Source: Branchiostoma floridae (taxonomy: Eukaryota; Chordata; Leptocardii; Amphioxiformes; Branchiostomatidae). From it: 35,020 nucleotides of DNA. Under the pieces are notes generated by a model that saw nothing but the letters and a program-made list of their open reading frames with translations, searched no databases and was not told where the DNA came from. A program made the position numbers and the translations under genes. Each line of letters opens with the position of its first letter. Positions within the stretch are counted from its first letter, which is position 1. Where the stretch lies: the NCBI RefSeq assembly GCF_000003815.2, contig NC_049995.1:5634377-5669396 (forward strand), in the 5' to 3' direction. Positions 22,201-31,563 of the stretch are shown here, in pieces.

Positions 22201-25200
22201 TTAGTGGAGCTGTGCAGGTATTTCTGGTGTCTACCTGCACCCAGTCCATGTACTGGGTTTTATACACCCATGTCCTATGATGTAGGTGTATATGGATTGT
22301 TATGAGCTGCATTGACTGTTACCACCCATAAAGTATACAAGAAAAAATAGTAATGGTTCCTGAACAATATTAGTATGATCCATACTTCCTAAATTCAAGG
22401 TGGTGCAGGTAAAATTTGTCTGGTGCAGGTAATTTTCAATGTTACCTGCACCAGCGCAAGTATGCAGAAAAAGGATTTCGAGCACTTCATATCGTATTAC
22501 TTGGATGTCTAACATTCATCAATGCATGTTTCTGTGTGTTTATATTATAAATAGCATAACTCAAGAAGTTGTGGCTGGATCTTTATGTTACTTGCTATGT
22601 TGGTTGACACTTGAAGGAACATTTACATTGTTGGCATCCTAGCTGCTTTCCTTGGTACTGGAACAAGATTTCTGGTTTTGATTTTTTTTCAAAACTTTCT
22701 TTCAGGTTGAATTTGCCAGCCTGACATTGGGTGAAGTTCTTCATGGAGATCGCATGGCTGTGTCCACCTATGACATGAAGTTCAAAGGTCAGTTAGTAGC
22801 AGCACTCCTGATCAATACTTATGCCTTATGGGAAAGAGTATGGCAGCTGAACGCACCTGTGGGCTAGCCCATCCTGTAGTGCTTGCAAAATTCTGCGCGC
22901 TGGCGAATGAAACTCCACTGCCGGCTAAACTCTTTCCCAAGCATGTGATACTACTATCTTATGCGACCACAAGATTTATTTATTCGTTCGGCTGTTAACA
23001 GACAGCCAGGGCTGCCCAACTAGCCATAGGCTATTGCCAAGGGCTAGCCCTGGGAAAGAACAATACATGTTACATATAAAATCATTGTAGTAAACATTGT
23101 CAATATAAAAGCACTATCATTAACATAGCAAAATGGTTACAAATTTACAAATAGACCACAAGATCTGCTTGGAGAGTAGGAATTGACAGTCTACAACATT
23201 AATATTTGTTTTACGATATATTTTTTTAATCTACAGCATGTATGTTTGCTCAATTTGCAGATGCTTTGTACGATTTATACATGTAGTATATGGTCATAAT
23301 TTGTTTTTTTTAGAAACAAAAATTGATGCACGCACAGATCCATCAACCATATAATCAAATCAACATGGCCTAAGACATATCTAGGAAGGTCTAAAACATC
23401 CTAAGACTTAATATTTCTCCAGTAAAATATTACATGTCTTGTTGTTTTTGTCCATCTGCAGCATCTGTAGAGAATGCTGAGCTGTGTAAACTAACACTGA
23501 ATGATGAAGATCTCGAGCAACTGAAGGAAGCCATTGAAGATCTCTACTACTTTGAGTTTGTTCTTGGTAAGATGGGAAGAACCCTCACTTGTTACTTGTT
23601 TGACTTTCGTGCAAAGTCAGATATAAAACAGTTTGCTATCTATCATTCAATGTGAACGCTAACTGGAAAGGTTTGCAATTAGTGCTGCATACAAAAAATG
23701 TATCTATTCACCAGACAGGAACTAGACTTTTAGGAACTTAACACCTGAGCCTAAACGCTAAATTCCTAAAAGTCTAGTTCCTGCTGCTCAGGTCCAAAAG
23801 AAGACCTAAACGTCAGGAACTAGTTTCGGTTTTGCAATAAGCTATCTCTCGCTTATGATATTCTTCCTTTTCTTCCTAACTGTCTAAAACCTTCCATAGA
23901 TAGTGAAATATGCGCTGGGAAAAGACAAAAACATTGTTGTATTTGTCACTTTCTTTGTATTACTGAGATTTTGTGTTTAGTACTGATGGTGTGTAATTTT
24001 GCCATATGATGCTATGCCAATATGTAATTCTACTTGTAACCTTAAAAAAAGGATTTATATAGGCCATAGGTTCAGGTCCTGAGTCTGGACCTAAACCTAA
24101 ACATAAGGAAAGGCATGCAATCCCTAGGACAACACTAAGCCATGGTCCACTGTTTATTGTACTTATTGAAAAGAGCTAAAAGTAAGAGAATTTCTCCGAA
24201 CTTAATATGCTAAACTAATGCTGTCCCTATGTGTTCTTTGTCACAACCATCTAGAAAGCACTACTACCAAAAAGTTACAACCGTTACCTTCGATTTCTAT
24301 TCACAGATGAACTGCCCATCCGTGGGTTTATCGGCCATTTGGATGAGGGCGGTTTTCTCCCCCACAAACACAAGGTGTCCCTCTGGACACATCACCACTT
24401 CAACCTGGAGTACAATGGCAATCAGGTAGGGGGCATCCCTGTACTACAAAAATTCTATAAGAGTTCTTTACACACTTGTTACATGTAAAAACTTGTTACA
24501 AGATGTTCCATTTTACTTTTGCCTTTTTTTACTATCAGATTCTACCACAGTGTCCATATAAAGATTGTTATAGAAATGTTTTACCATTTGGCCATTTAGA
24601 TTATTGTGTAAACAACTTGTTTATTGTTTGTTTGGTTTCCATGTTTAGATCATCTCCGCAAACGTGACGACCAGGGGCCACGACCCGTTGAGTCTAGACG
24701 AGGTTGAGGCACCGCTGGAACTAACGTTCACATACAGCGTATCGTGGAAGGAAACAACGTAATTATTTAACAATGCCATATTCCTATATAAACATTTGCT
24801 GTAAATGTATTTAAGTACATGGGGATTTAATGTAGGTCCATTCAAAGGTACTCTTATATTACAAACCCAATGTATTACTTGACTGAATGACCACCGCCTT
24901 CATTGGTCACTTTACTACCTTGCCATTACCATTATGCTAAAATAAAATCCTGGCTAGAGCCAAGCTGAGTTCTTTTGTGTTGATGGGTCAAAACTGCTGA
25001 GAGTGGGAATGACACTAGTATTGGGGTGGGGGTTTACAAATTTGTTATGACAATACAATGTGGTCAAATTAACACATCATACTTAGGGCTGTGTACCTAA
25101 AGAAATTTTAGGTACAGGTACAGGTACAGGTACAGGTACACAGGTTTAGGTACAGGTCCGGACCTTTACCTGTACCTAAACAAATTTGATCAATTATCTG

Positions 25201-28200
25201 TAAGTTATAAATGTAGCCAACTGTCTTTCTTAGAGAAAAATTGTCTTTGTCCTTTGTCCTTTGTATGAGGATTTAGAAATTTGAACCTCAAAACAAAGTT
25301 TTATTGATTTTCAACTGCAAGATTATCACAATTGTCATCTTTGATTTGGAATTTATGTATCTGTAGCCTTTAAAAGTGGTGTCCTCAAGTGCTTTAGTGT
25401 GTTTAGGTACAGGTACAGGTACACAGATGTTTAGGTCCGGACATGTACCCAAACAATTTTTCAGGTACGGTACAGGTACGGGTATTTAGGTACACAGCCC
25501 TAATCATACTTAATAAGTTTTAATGCATTTTCCTTTCTTTCCTTGTCTGTAGTGAGAAGTACGAGACCCGAGGACAGAGACTGAGAGATTCCAGTTTCTT
25601 CCCAAAAACCCTGGAGATCCACTGGCTGTCTATCATCAACTCCATGGTCCTGGTGTTTCTACTCATCGGCTTTGTGGTCATCATTCTGGTCAGTTCCATT
25701 ATGTCATATATATATTTATGTCATACCTGGGCCGCGAAAACGTTCGATACAGGTGTCCCGGACCGTGTGATAACTTTCTGTAACACACGGGTTCTTAAGT
25801 TGTATCACACAGGCTTCCTTCGAGTAAATCAACCTATTTCGAATGGGCCGAATACGGCACGGTTGAAGATTCCAATACTGGATTAGGACGTTAGAGTTGC
25901 TGTTGTTACAATCTTTTGTTCGAGGACACAACATTTTCTCAACTTCTGGTGCATTTCGCATTGAAATATGTGCTTTCTCAAGTGGGTTTGACATAGATAC
26001 CCCTTCGGCCGTCGGGCGATCCTTCCCGCGGTCGGGCTGGAACTTTGGCTGATACGGAATACACCATGTTGTATTCTATGTATATACCTTGGCTGCGATA
26101 TTAATGTTCCATAAAGGTGTTTCAGACCGGGTGATAATTTTCCGTATCACACAGGCTTCTTAGTTGTATCACACAGGTTACTGCAAGCGAGTTCTTTTAT
26201 TCAAATTTTTCTCGAATTGATATTCTTAAAGAATAAAGTTGTTGGCACAAATGGGAACAATGTGTTGCGTTTTATCCTTTTCATGAGTAGTTTGGCAATT
26301 ACATGTAAATGAGACTGTTTTTGACCTGCATATGGCACATTAGTCAGTATCACTCGCGGTCAGGCTTGTACCTCGAGTGATACGGAATACACCGTGTTGT
26401 ATTCTATATTTCTCCTATACACAGCACAGTACAACAAAGACTTTGATTGTAAAGGAATCTAAAAATATAAGGAGCTATATCCATTTGTGTATTTATTCTA
26501 TAAGTGAACAGTGTAAGCATATTAGTAGCTGTATTTTTTAAACTATTTTATCTTGTTCCATAGATGCGTGTTCTGAAGAACGATTTTGCGCGGTACAACA
26601 CGGAGGAGGAAGACAGCGAGGACCTTGACCAGGACGATAACGGGTGGAAGATCATCCACACCGACGTGTTCCGCTTCCCGCCACACAAGAGCATCTTCTG
26701 CGCCATCCTCGGTGAGACAAAAAACTTTTTTTTTTAAATTTCCTATTTCAGTACACAAAGTAAAGCTCTTACTGACGAACTTTGGATCAGTCCTCTGATC
26801 CTTCTCAAGTTGAATTGTATCAAAGCCTATGTCATGTGGCCAGAACAAAATTGCGACATGGTGTCAAAGGTATCCGACAGTTTGTGGTTCCTAGACATCT
26901 AAAACTAAAAATGAAGCAAAAGGAGGATATGAAAACAAATGCTATGATAAAAATCTTAGACTGATACTACTTTTCATGTATTTTCGTGATTGAAGTGTGC
27001 ACTCCAATCAAAATATGCACTAGTTTTATGCCAAGTATCACAGAAATCTGTTGGACTGAAGCACATAATAGAGAAACTCGAATAAACTACGCACCCCTTC
27101 TCCACCAATCTTGAACAGATACATTTGTAAATTCATATTTATGATATTTTCTTCAGAAGGTAATTTTGCATAAATCTTAACTGTAACAGTTACAGTCGCT
27201 ACAAACTTGTGGTGAATCACCAACCACAAGTTACAAAAATACAAGCAGCTCAGAAGAGGAACATTGTACACAAAAACAATGTGACTATGGTTTAACAAGA
27301 AAACCTAGAGGTGTAGAACAAATGTACCACCTTGATCTGTTTGAGATCCTAATATTATAAATATAATACCATTTATCTGTTTAATAACCGCAAATTAAGT
27401 ACACACCTGACTTGGGTTTTTTTGAAATTTTTACTTTGTTCAAAATTGTTTACTTTTTAAAACTATTTGTTGTCTTGTTTGTTTCCAGGTGTTGGAAGCC
27501 AGTTCCTGACGCTGGCGACGGGAATCATCGTGATGGCGCTGATGGGAATGTTTAACGTGCACAAACACGGTGCCATGAACTCTGCCGCCATCTTGCTTTA
27601 CGCGCTTACCTCATGTAAGGAAACCAACCTTCCTGTTTTTAAAGATAGATCAATCTCTTCGACTGGATAATATTCGTAGATTTAACTTCATAGCTCTTCC
27701 AGGGATAAACAAGTCCACTTGCCCTATTGAGTATTGTCCAGGGCAAGTGAAAGTGCTGTTCGGGCAAGTGCATGTCCTACCCCACTTGTCCGATCGGGCA
27801 AGTAAGATTTTTCCATTGATTTTATTGCAATTTTGATATACTTGTTACTTTTTACAGTCATGACATCAAGCAATTGTCTACAGAGAATTCCATTGCTGGA
27901 AGTGAAAATGCATATTCTAGTAACAGTGACATTTGAATTTTGGGCAAGTGAAAAATTGGTTCGGGCAAGTACATTTTTTATGTGCTTGCCCGATAGGACA
28001 AGTGGATTTTAGAAAACTTGTTCAACCCTGTCTTCTTGAGCATCACTAGATTGAACTCAGATTAAGAGTTCTTGCCAGATCAGTTTAGCATTGGGGTCCC
28101 CTATGCTGTGATTTGTACCTAGGGCTGTGTCTACACTTCTTTTTGATCAGTGTAAAGGGCTTTGTAACAAAAATGACAGAAAAAAATGTGGGATTTATTT

Positions 28201-29587
28201 TATTGAATCTGGTCCTTAAGTTAAGATGAAGGAAATAGTGTTTCTAAGGCTTCCAGGTTGTAATGATGTGTTATTCCCACAGGTGTTCTTTTTTAAACTA
28301 ACAATTGTTACTTTTGCCATGCTGTACCCCTGGGTACATGACTTTCCTCCACCAAGGTAAAAATGAGCACCAGACTTCAGTTGGGGAAGGAGAGAGATGG
28401 GCTTTGCCTCCCTGCCCTAGAAACAGTGGACCCACTGCACCTACAGCTTTAAAATGCCAATGAAGACTACCTTGACTTGCCTAAAAGTTATCTGTTTTGC
28501 TCCATTGCTAGGTGTGTCCGGTTACGTGTCAGGTAACATGTTCAGGAAGCTAGGAGGACATAACTGGGTGTGGAACATCATCCTGGTCTCATGTATCTAT
28601 ACAGGTCAGTCAAAAACACTCACCATCTTCAGCAACTTAATGTTTACCTACCAAGAACAGAGACATCTTGTTTTGGCTGTTTTTTTCCCAAGAAAAATAA
28701 GGCCTTGAATTCCGGATGCACAATGATGATTATAAAATAAGGTCAATGACCTTGACCAGACAGCTGTTACCATGGTTACTGCAAGTGTAGCAGACACCCT
28801 GTGGTGTTTGGTTACATTTTGTAGTAAGTGGCAGGACAGCTGACGGGGCTGGTCACCTATACATGTAATGTTGCATGCATATATGAAATTCAATGTGTTC
28901 AAGTAAGAATGAACAGAGTTTGTTAGGCCTTATGAGGGTAAACAGTACTGTAAATGCAGAAATGTTCGCGGTGGATTTATTTTTCCAGGGCATTAAGATA
29001 CTACAGTGGATGGTGCTACCGCGAAATTAAAACCACCACGAAAAGTCCTTTTTCCCGCTACCGGGAAATTAAATCCCTGCATTTACAGTATGTCTTTTCT
29101 TGCAGATGTTGCTTTTCTAGTATACTGTGAATGCGAAAATGTATGGAGTTTTGGTGGTAGTTGCTCCACTGCGAACCCAAAATCATGGCAAAAATTTTCA
29201 TTCTGTCTTCTGTTTATCTATTCCATCAACTAAGAGATATTTATGTACTATACCTTGCACAGCAATATGATGTGTAGTACAACTTGTGGGCATCTGTTAT
29301 GGTAAAGACACATGAGTCACAATGTACAAATTGAACACAGACCTGATCTTTGAAAAGTGTGCTACATATCCAGAGGGTACAATGTAGATATGGGGAATGC
29401 TAAAAATGGATAGGTTTGACTGTACATCAGATTATTGTATAATAACTATTTTCCATGTTTTTCTTTCATCCTTCAGTGCCATTCTTCCTCATGTGGTCTG
29501 TGGCCAACTCTGTAGCCTGGTACCTGGGCTCCACACAGGCCCTCCCCTACACAACAGTCATCCTACTGATCCTCATATGGCTGCTGG
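16183..29587 (+). CDS. TM9SF1: Transmembrane 9 superfamily member 1 (nonaspanin), exons 1-11, 3' incomplete
   Basis: Coding exons: 16183-16260, 21729-21818, 22706-22787, 23471-23566, 24307-24425, 24649-24758, 25553-25688, 26564-26711, 27489-27614, 28512-28604 and 29477-29587. All have AG/GT borders and compatible phases, giving 396 codons plus one base; vertebrate TM9SF1 has about 606 residues, so the C-terminal third is missing from the window. Seen: signal peptide (residues 1-18), luminal N-domain with YVNKVGPY and ELYYFEF-like (DLYYFEF) blocks, TM1 near 218-237, the cytosolic block [16 protein letters not shown], then TM2 near 290-307, TM3 near 314-335, TM4 near 346-366 and TM5 near 380-396. 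Known: nonaspanins are nine-pass Golgi/endosomal membrane proteins, and TM9SF1 has been linked to sorting and autophagy. TM9SF1 is preferred over TM9SF2-4 because of [15 protein letters not shown] and [18 protein letters not shown]. The cap site is not determined; an in-frame ATG at 16096 is less likely, because 16183 has an AACATGG context and begins the signal peptide. Confidence 0.93.
16950..17040 (+). promoter_or_regulatory. CCAAT/TATA-like pair inside the CACTA-like element
   Basis: TTTATTGGTTACC at about 16960 and CATTATATAGTGTGG at about 17020, spaced roughly as CAAT and TATA boxes. Possible remnant of an internal promoter. Weak. Confidence 0.2.
17450..17927. repeat. Tandem duplication, two units offset by 248 bp
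   Basis: 17450-17678 and 17698-17927 share long stretches, for example AACAATTGCGTATATTTCAT and AACATGTTTATTATCAGAG, with scattered differences. The duplication lies inside the CACTA-like element. Confidence 0.8.
19040..19200. repeat. Short degenerate repeats with a GCGGAAGATT..GGGACG motif
   Basis: Related units: CTGCGGATGATTTCGGGACG, CTGTGGAAGATTGCACGACG, TTGCGGAAGATTACGGGACG and GCGGAAGAACCGGAACG. Spacing is irregular (about 35-60 bp). Confidence 0.5.
20213..20976. other. Intron 1 segment, nothing recognised
   Basis: AT-rich sequence with short open frames on the plus strand that have no family motif. No exon or repeat assigned. Confidence 0.35.
20977..21290. mobile_element. MITE family C, copy 1 (intron 1)
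   Basis: Termini CAGGGTTGGACAAGT and ACTTGTCCAACCTTG are inverted with one mismatch. The interior shares CTTGTTACTTT, ACAGTCATGGCATCAAGC and AATTCCATTGATGGAAGTGA with the copy at 27700-28030. CAGGG ends suggest hAT; no exact 8-bp duplication is visible. Confidence 0.65.
21440..21535 (-). repeat. tRNA-derived SINE head
   Basis: On the minus strand TGGTGCAACGGCTAGAGCG fits an A box and GAGTTCGATACTC, about 43 nt further on, fits a B box. The anticodon stem is imperfect, so this is a tRNA-derived repeat and not a working tRNA. Related sequence may continue to about 21310. Confidence 0.5.
21618..21686. repeat. Dispersed repeat fragment, copy 2
   Basis: Matches 123-183 (GTTGTGTAAAAAGAGTCTC, then CAAACCTGATGAAAC). 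It lies in TM9SF1 intron 1, shortly before exon 2. Confidence 0.5.
21729..21818 (+). CDS. TM9SF1: TM9SF1 exon 2
   Basis: Thirty codons with acceptor TTCCACAG and donor GTAAGT, phase 0 to 0. It encodes [18 protein letters not shown] and then [12 protein letters not shown], the most diagnostic part of the nonaspanin luminal domain. Confidence 0.95.
22160..22487. mobile_element. hAT-like MITE with TGCAGGTA repeats (intron 2)
   Basis: Left end CAGGGCTTGAAATACC and right end GGATTTCGAGCACT are imperfect inverted repeats. Inside, GTGCAGGTA or its complement recurs about six times. No clear target duplication (TTGCATAT left, TTCATAT right). Confidence 0.45.
22706..22787 (+). CDS. TM9SF1: TM9SF1 exon 3
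   Basis: It encodes [18 protein letters not shown] and VSTYDMKFK, matching the family block LGEVLxGDRM. Acceptor TTTCTTTCAG, donor GTCAGT. It ends in phase 1. Confidence 0.93.
22828..22948. repeat. Short inverted-repeat element (intron 3)
   Basis: GGGAAAGAGTATGGCAGC faces GCCGGCTAAACTCTTTCCC across about 80 bp. A second small palindrome, CCAGGGCT / AGCCCTGG, lies at about 23005-23052. Confidence 0.45.
23471..23566 (+). CDS. TM9SF1: TM9SF1 exon 4
   Basis: It encodes [19 protein letters not shown] followed by [13 protein letters not shown]. Two acceptors 9 nt apart (ATCTGCAG ending at 23461, ATCTGTAG ending at 23470) keep the same phase. The downstream one is chosen because it joins KFK directly to EN, as in vertebrate TM9SF1; the upstream one would add three residues. 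Donor GTAAGA, phase 1. Confidence 0.88.
23716..23783. repeat. Perfect 21-bp hairpin in intron 4
   Basis: 23716-23736 and 23763-23783 are exact inverted copies (arm starts CAGGAACTAGACTTTTAGG) separated by 26 nt. A related CAGGAACTAG follows at about 23814. It could be a MITE remnant or a small-RNA hairpin. Confidence 0.65.
24307..24425 (+). CDS. TM9SF1: TM9SF1 exon 5
   Basis: It encodes [38 protein letters not shown] and NQ. The block LPIRGFxGxxxExGFLPHxHKxxLWTH is typical of TM9SF1. Acceptor TATTCACAG, donor GTAGGG, phase 1 to 0. Confidence 0.94.
24649..24758 (+). CDS. TM9SF1: TM9SF1 exon 6
   Basis: It begins [19 protein letters not shown] and ends [13 protein letters not shown]. The TYSVxW block is conserved in nonaspanins ahead of the first membrane segment. 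Acceptor ATGTTTAG, donor GTAATT, ends in phase 2. NVT is a possible luminal N-glycosylation site. Confidence 0.92.
25084..25502. mobile_element. hAT-type MITE with GGTACA repeats (intron 6)
   Basis: Perfect 18-bp inverted termini TAGGGCTGTGTACCTAAA. Exact 8-bp target duplication ATCATACT at 25076-25083 and 25503-25510. Interior arms of (AGGTAC)n and TTTAGGTCCGGAC. 419 bp, no coding content. TAGGG ends and an 8-bp duplication are hAT hallmarks. Confidence 0.85.
25553..25688 (+). CDS. TM9SF1: TM9SF1 exon 7 (first membrane segment)
   Basis: It encodes [19 protein letters not shown] and then [12 protein letters not shown], the family hallmark leading into TM1. Acceptor TTGTCTGTAG, donor GTCAGT, phase 2 to 0. 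A repeat element begins about 28 bp after the donor. Confidence 0.95.
25717..26082. mobile_element. Repeat family B, copy 2 (intron 7)
   Basis: Starts TATGTCATACCTGGGCCGCG, shares AAAACGTTCGATAC and ends GATACGGAATACACCATGTT. About 140 bp of unrelated sequence separates the two halves relative to copy 1. Confidence 0.6.
26083..26415. mobile_element. Repeat family B, copy 3 (intron 7, adjacent)
   Basis: Starts ACCTTGGCTGCGATA and ends GATACGGAATACACCGTGTT followed by GTATTCTAT. TTCCGTATCACACAGGCTTC matches copies 1 and 2. It directly abuts copy 2. Confidence 0.55.
26564..26711 (+). CDS. TM9SF1: TM9SF1 exon 8 (cytosolic loop)
   Basis: It encodes [20 protein letters not shown], an acidic stretch, then [19 protein letters not shown]. 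The GWK.IH.DVFR.P block is the nonaspanin loop signature. Acceptor TTCCATAG, donor GTGAGA, ends in phase 1. Confidence 0.95.
27489..27614 (+). CDS. TM9SF1: TM9SF1 exon 9 (TM2-TM3)
   Basis: It encodes [40 protein letters not shown] and TS. It carries TM2 and the start of TM3. Acceptor GTTTCCAG, donor GTAAGG, ends in phase 1. Confidence 0.95.
27700..28030. mobile_element. MITE family C, copy 2 (intron 9)
   Basis: Termini CAGGGATAAACAAGT and ACTTGTTCAACCCTG. The interior matches copy 1 in order (CTTGTTACTTTTTACAGTCA, AATTCCATTGCTGGAAGTGA), with extra GGGCAAGT repeats. Confidence 0.65.
28512..28604 (+). CDS. TM9SF1: TM9SF1 exon 10
   Basis: It encodes (C)[18 protein letters not shown] then [12 protein letters not shown]. 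The GG..WVWNI block is conserved in the family. The acceptor is TTGCTAG, with AG at 28510-28511, and the donor is GTCAGT. Phase 1 to 1. Confidence 0.93.
28946..29090. mobile_element. Short MITE with TACTGTAAATGCAG termini (intron 10)
   Basis: Perfect 14-bp inverted ends TACTGTAAATGCAG / CTGCATTTACAGTA. Inner TTCGCGGTGG faces a degenerate partner. The outermost TA could be a mariner-type target duplication. A degenerate half copy (TACTGTGAATGCGAAAATG) follows at about 29122. Confidence 0.65.
29477..29587 (+). CDS. TM9SF1: TM9SF1 exon 11 (TM4-TM5), last exon in the window
   Basis: It encodes [37 protein letters not shown]. Acceptor CTTCAG, donor GTAAGT, ends in phase 1. The next exon, expected to begin the GFPLTVIGG region, is not seen up to 35020. 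Part of this exon (29513-29566) is repeated exactly at 29650-29703. Confidence 0.93.
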
Positions 29588-29649
29588 GTAAGTACTGGCC
29601 AGCTCAGAGCCTGGTCTCCAGGCTTTAGTCATGTATATAGGACTGTAGA

Positions 29650-29703
29650 TAGCCTGGTACCTGGGCTCCACACAGGCCCTCCCCTACACAACAGTCATCC
29701 TAC
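29650..29703 (+). pseudogene. 54-bp exact copy of TM9SF1 exon 11 sequence
   Basis: Identical to 29513-29566, offset by 137 bp. It lacks the exon's acceptor and donor and so cannot act as an exon. It stops exactly where the GCGAAATTTCGC repeat begins. Confidence 0.85.
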
Positions 29704-29955
29704 AGCGGCGCTCCCGAAATATACGTCAGTTTGCGCGAAACGTGTTGCGAAATTTCGCAGAACTCACTCCGAAATTTCGCAGAACTCACTCCGAAATTTC
29801 GCAGAACGCAGTCCGTAATTTTGCGTAACGCTGTGCGAAATTTCGCAGAACGCACTGCGAAAGTTTGCGTAACGCACTGCGAAATATCCCCCTGCGTAAT
29901 CGAAACACCCATGCGAAAGCCTTCTACGTAAGAAATCTTACGCAAATTTTGGTCG
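29704..29955. repeat. Minisatellite with palindromic GCGAAATTTCGC core, left block
   Basis: Units of about 22 bp such as GCGAAATTTCGCAGAACGCA, repeated with variants (CCGAAATTTCGCAGAACTCA, GCGAAAGTTTGCGTAACGCA). Minus-strand open frames across it are repeat artefacts. Confidence 0.75.
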
Positions 29956-31563
29956 TTAATGAGCAGTGATTACACAACGCAATCAACATGACAATTGATC
30001 GTCCTTATTATCACGTATTCATTGATAATTTGTAGATAATATGGGGGCTGGAAAAGCGTGGTGGGAGCGCAACTCGGAGAACGTCTGACCGCGTGGCGGT
30101 GCGGTCCCAAATCATGAACAACATCAAATAAGTAGCCGAATAAATTACAAACAGAAGGGTTAAGAAAAATCGACGTAAAACTGTTACACGTTCTTTGATT
30201 GAGGACCGAAATGACATCGAACAACGCAAGACATTATAAGGGTCAATGACCCGTAGATAGCGTACTTGCGTAAACCCAGGATAAACCGACACGAAATCGG
30301 CTCTACTCTAACGTTACATCGTCATTTCTATGTAGACGGACTAGAAAACTACGGCAGATTTCACAAGCAAACAATCTAGTCTTGTATCTGATTATCTTAA
30401 GTTCTTGAAATGTATGTTAGCAGGACCAATTTTAGTATTCCGCGACAAAAAACAATCATTGTTGTTGTTGATGTGAAAATCGTGTTTCGCGTAATTTCTT
30501 CAAGATGGCCGTCGCAGCATGCTGCAGGAAAACAAGGTCACAAGGGGTCAGTGGACGACTCCACTTTTAAAGTAATATGGTAAAATATGGAAACGTGTAT
30601 TCTGATGTATAGTATATCATATCGTGATTGTGATATAGGAACGATTAATTTTAATTAAATGTATTTCTGTCAATTAGACACTACACAAAGTTGTTCTTTG
30701 GTCAAAGAAATGAGCCTTGAAGAGAAAAGTTTTCTTTCCACGGGACCACTTCGGCATAATGGTACATGCAGACAAGCCAAGCCTTGCAAACAAAGGATTT
30801 TGCAAGGCTCCTTGTTTTATTGTTGTGACGATTTGATTCTTAGAAATGACTATGAACTTGTAATCAGCAGTTATTGAAGGTCTAATCTTTGTCGGCAGCT
30901 AGAGGCATTCAGACAGCGAAGTTGCTGGTGACTCGCGTTGTGAGTCACCCAAGCCGATTTAGGAAGGAAATTTTTGATGGCGGCGCTGACGCTGGCTTCG
31001 TGTTCAGAGATCTTCAGACAATTCTCACTGTATAAAAGATAAGATAACCACGCAAATGTCTGTCAGTTTTGACTCAGACATACGATGGCGAAGACAACGA
31101 AATGCTAGAGACGCAATGATGTTGCTGAAGAAAGTTTAGGTCAGCCGGCGTTCCGAGACCTACAAGTCGACGGTTCCAACCCAACTGTTGCATGTTGTAA
31201 TAATTCTTGCAATAGTTTTGAACTCATTCTAAGCTCATTCGCTGTTGTGAGTTATGGAACGTTAAGCATTATGAATGTTCCAACGCAATGTACTAGTAAT
31301 TATTCTTGACTTGGATGTTAGCCCATAAATGACAGCTAATGTCATAACAGACATAACGTTACGCAATTTTACCAGAAAAAAAAAAGGGAAAGGAATGGCG
31401 TTAAAGTTAGCTAGTGTTGAATAATCGTTAATGTGACATTTTTTCCTCTTGAAAGTGGAAATATAAGACATGCAGGATTTGCGTGAATTGGTTATATATT
31501 GTATACATGTGTAAAACCATATAATGCCCGTCCATAATTCCTAGATAAAGCTATACTCCTTCG

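Noticed and set aside
29650-29703. Alternative exon 11
   Set aside because: The copy has no acceptor or donor and is truncated on both sides.
29700-29945. Repetitive minus-strand frame with SAKFR/LRNF repeats (also 34787-34990)
   Set aside because: Direct translation of the 22-bp minisatellite; no start or splice support.
30502-30567. Short plus-strand frame starting AAGATGGCCGTCGC
   Set aside because: About 21 codons, no donor or homology; the start context alone is not enough.
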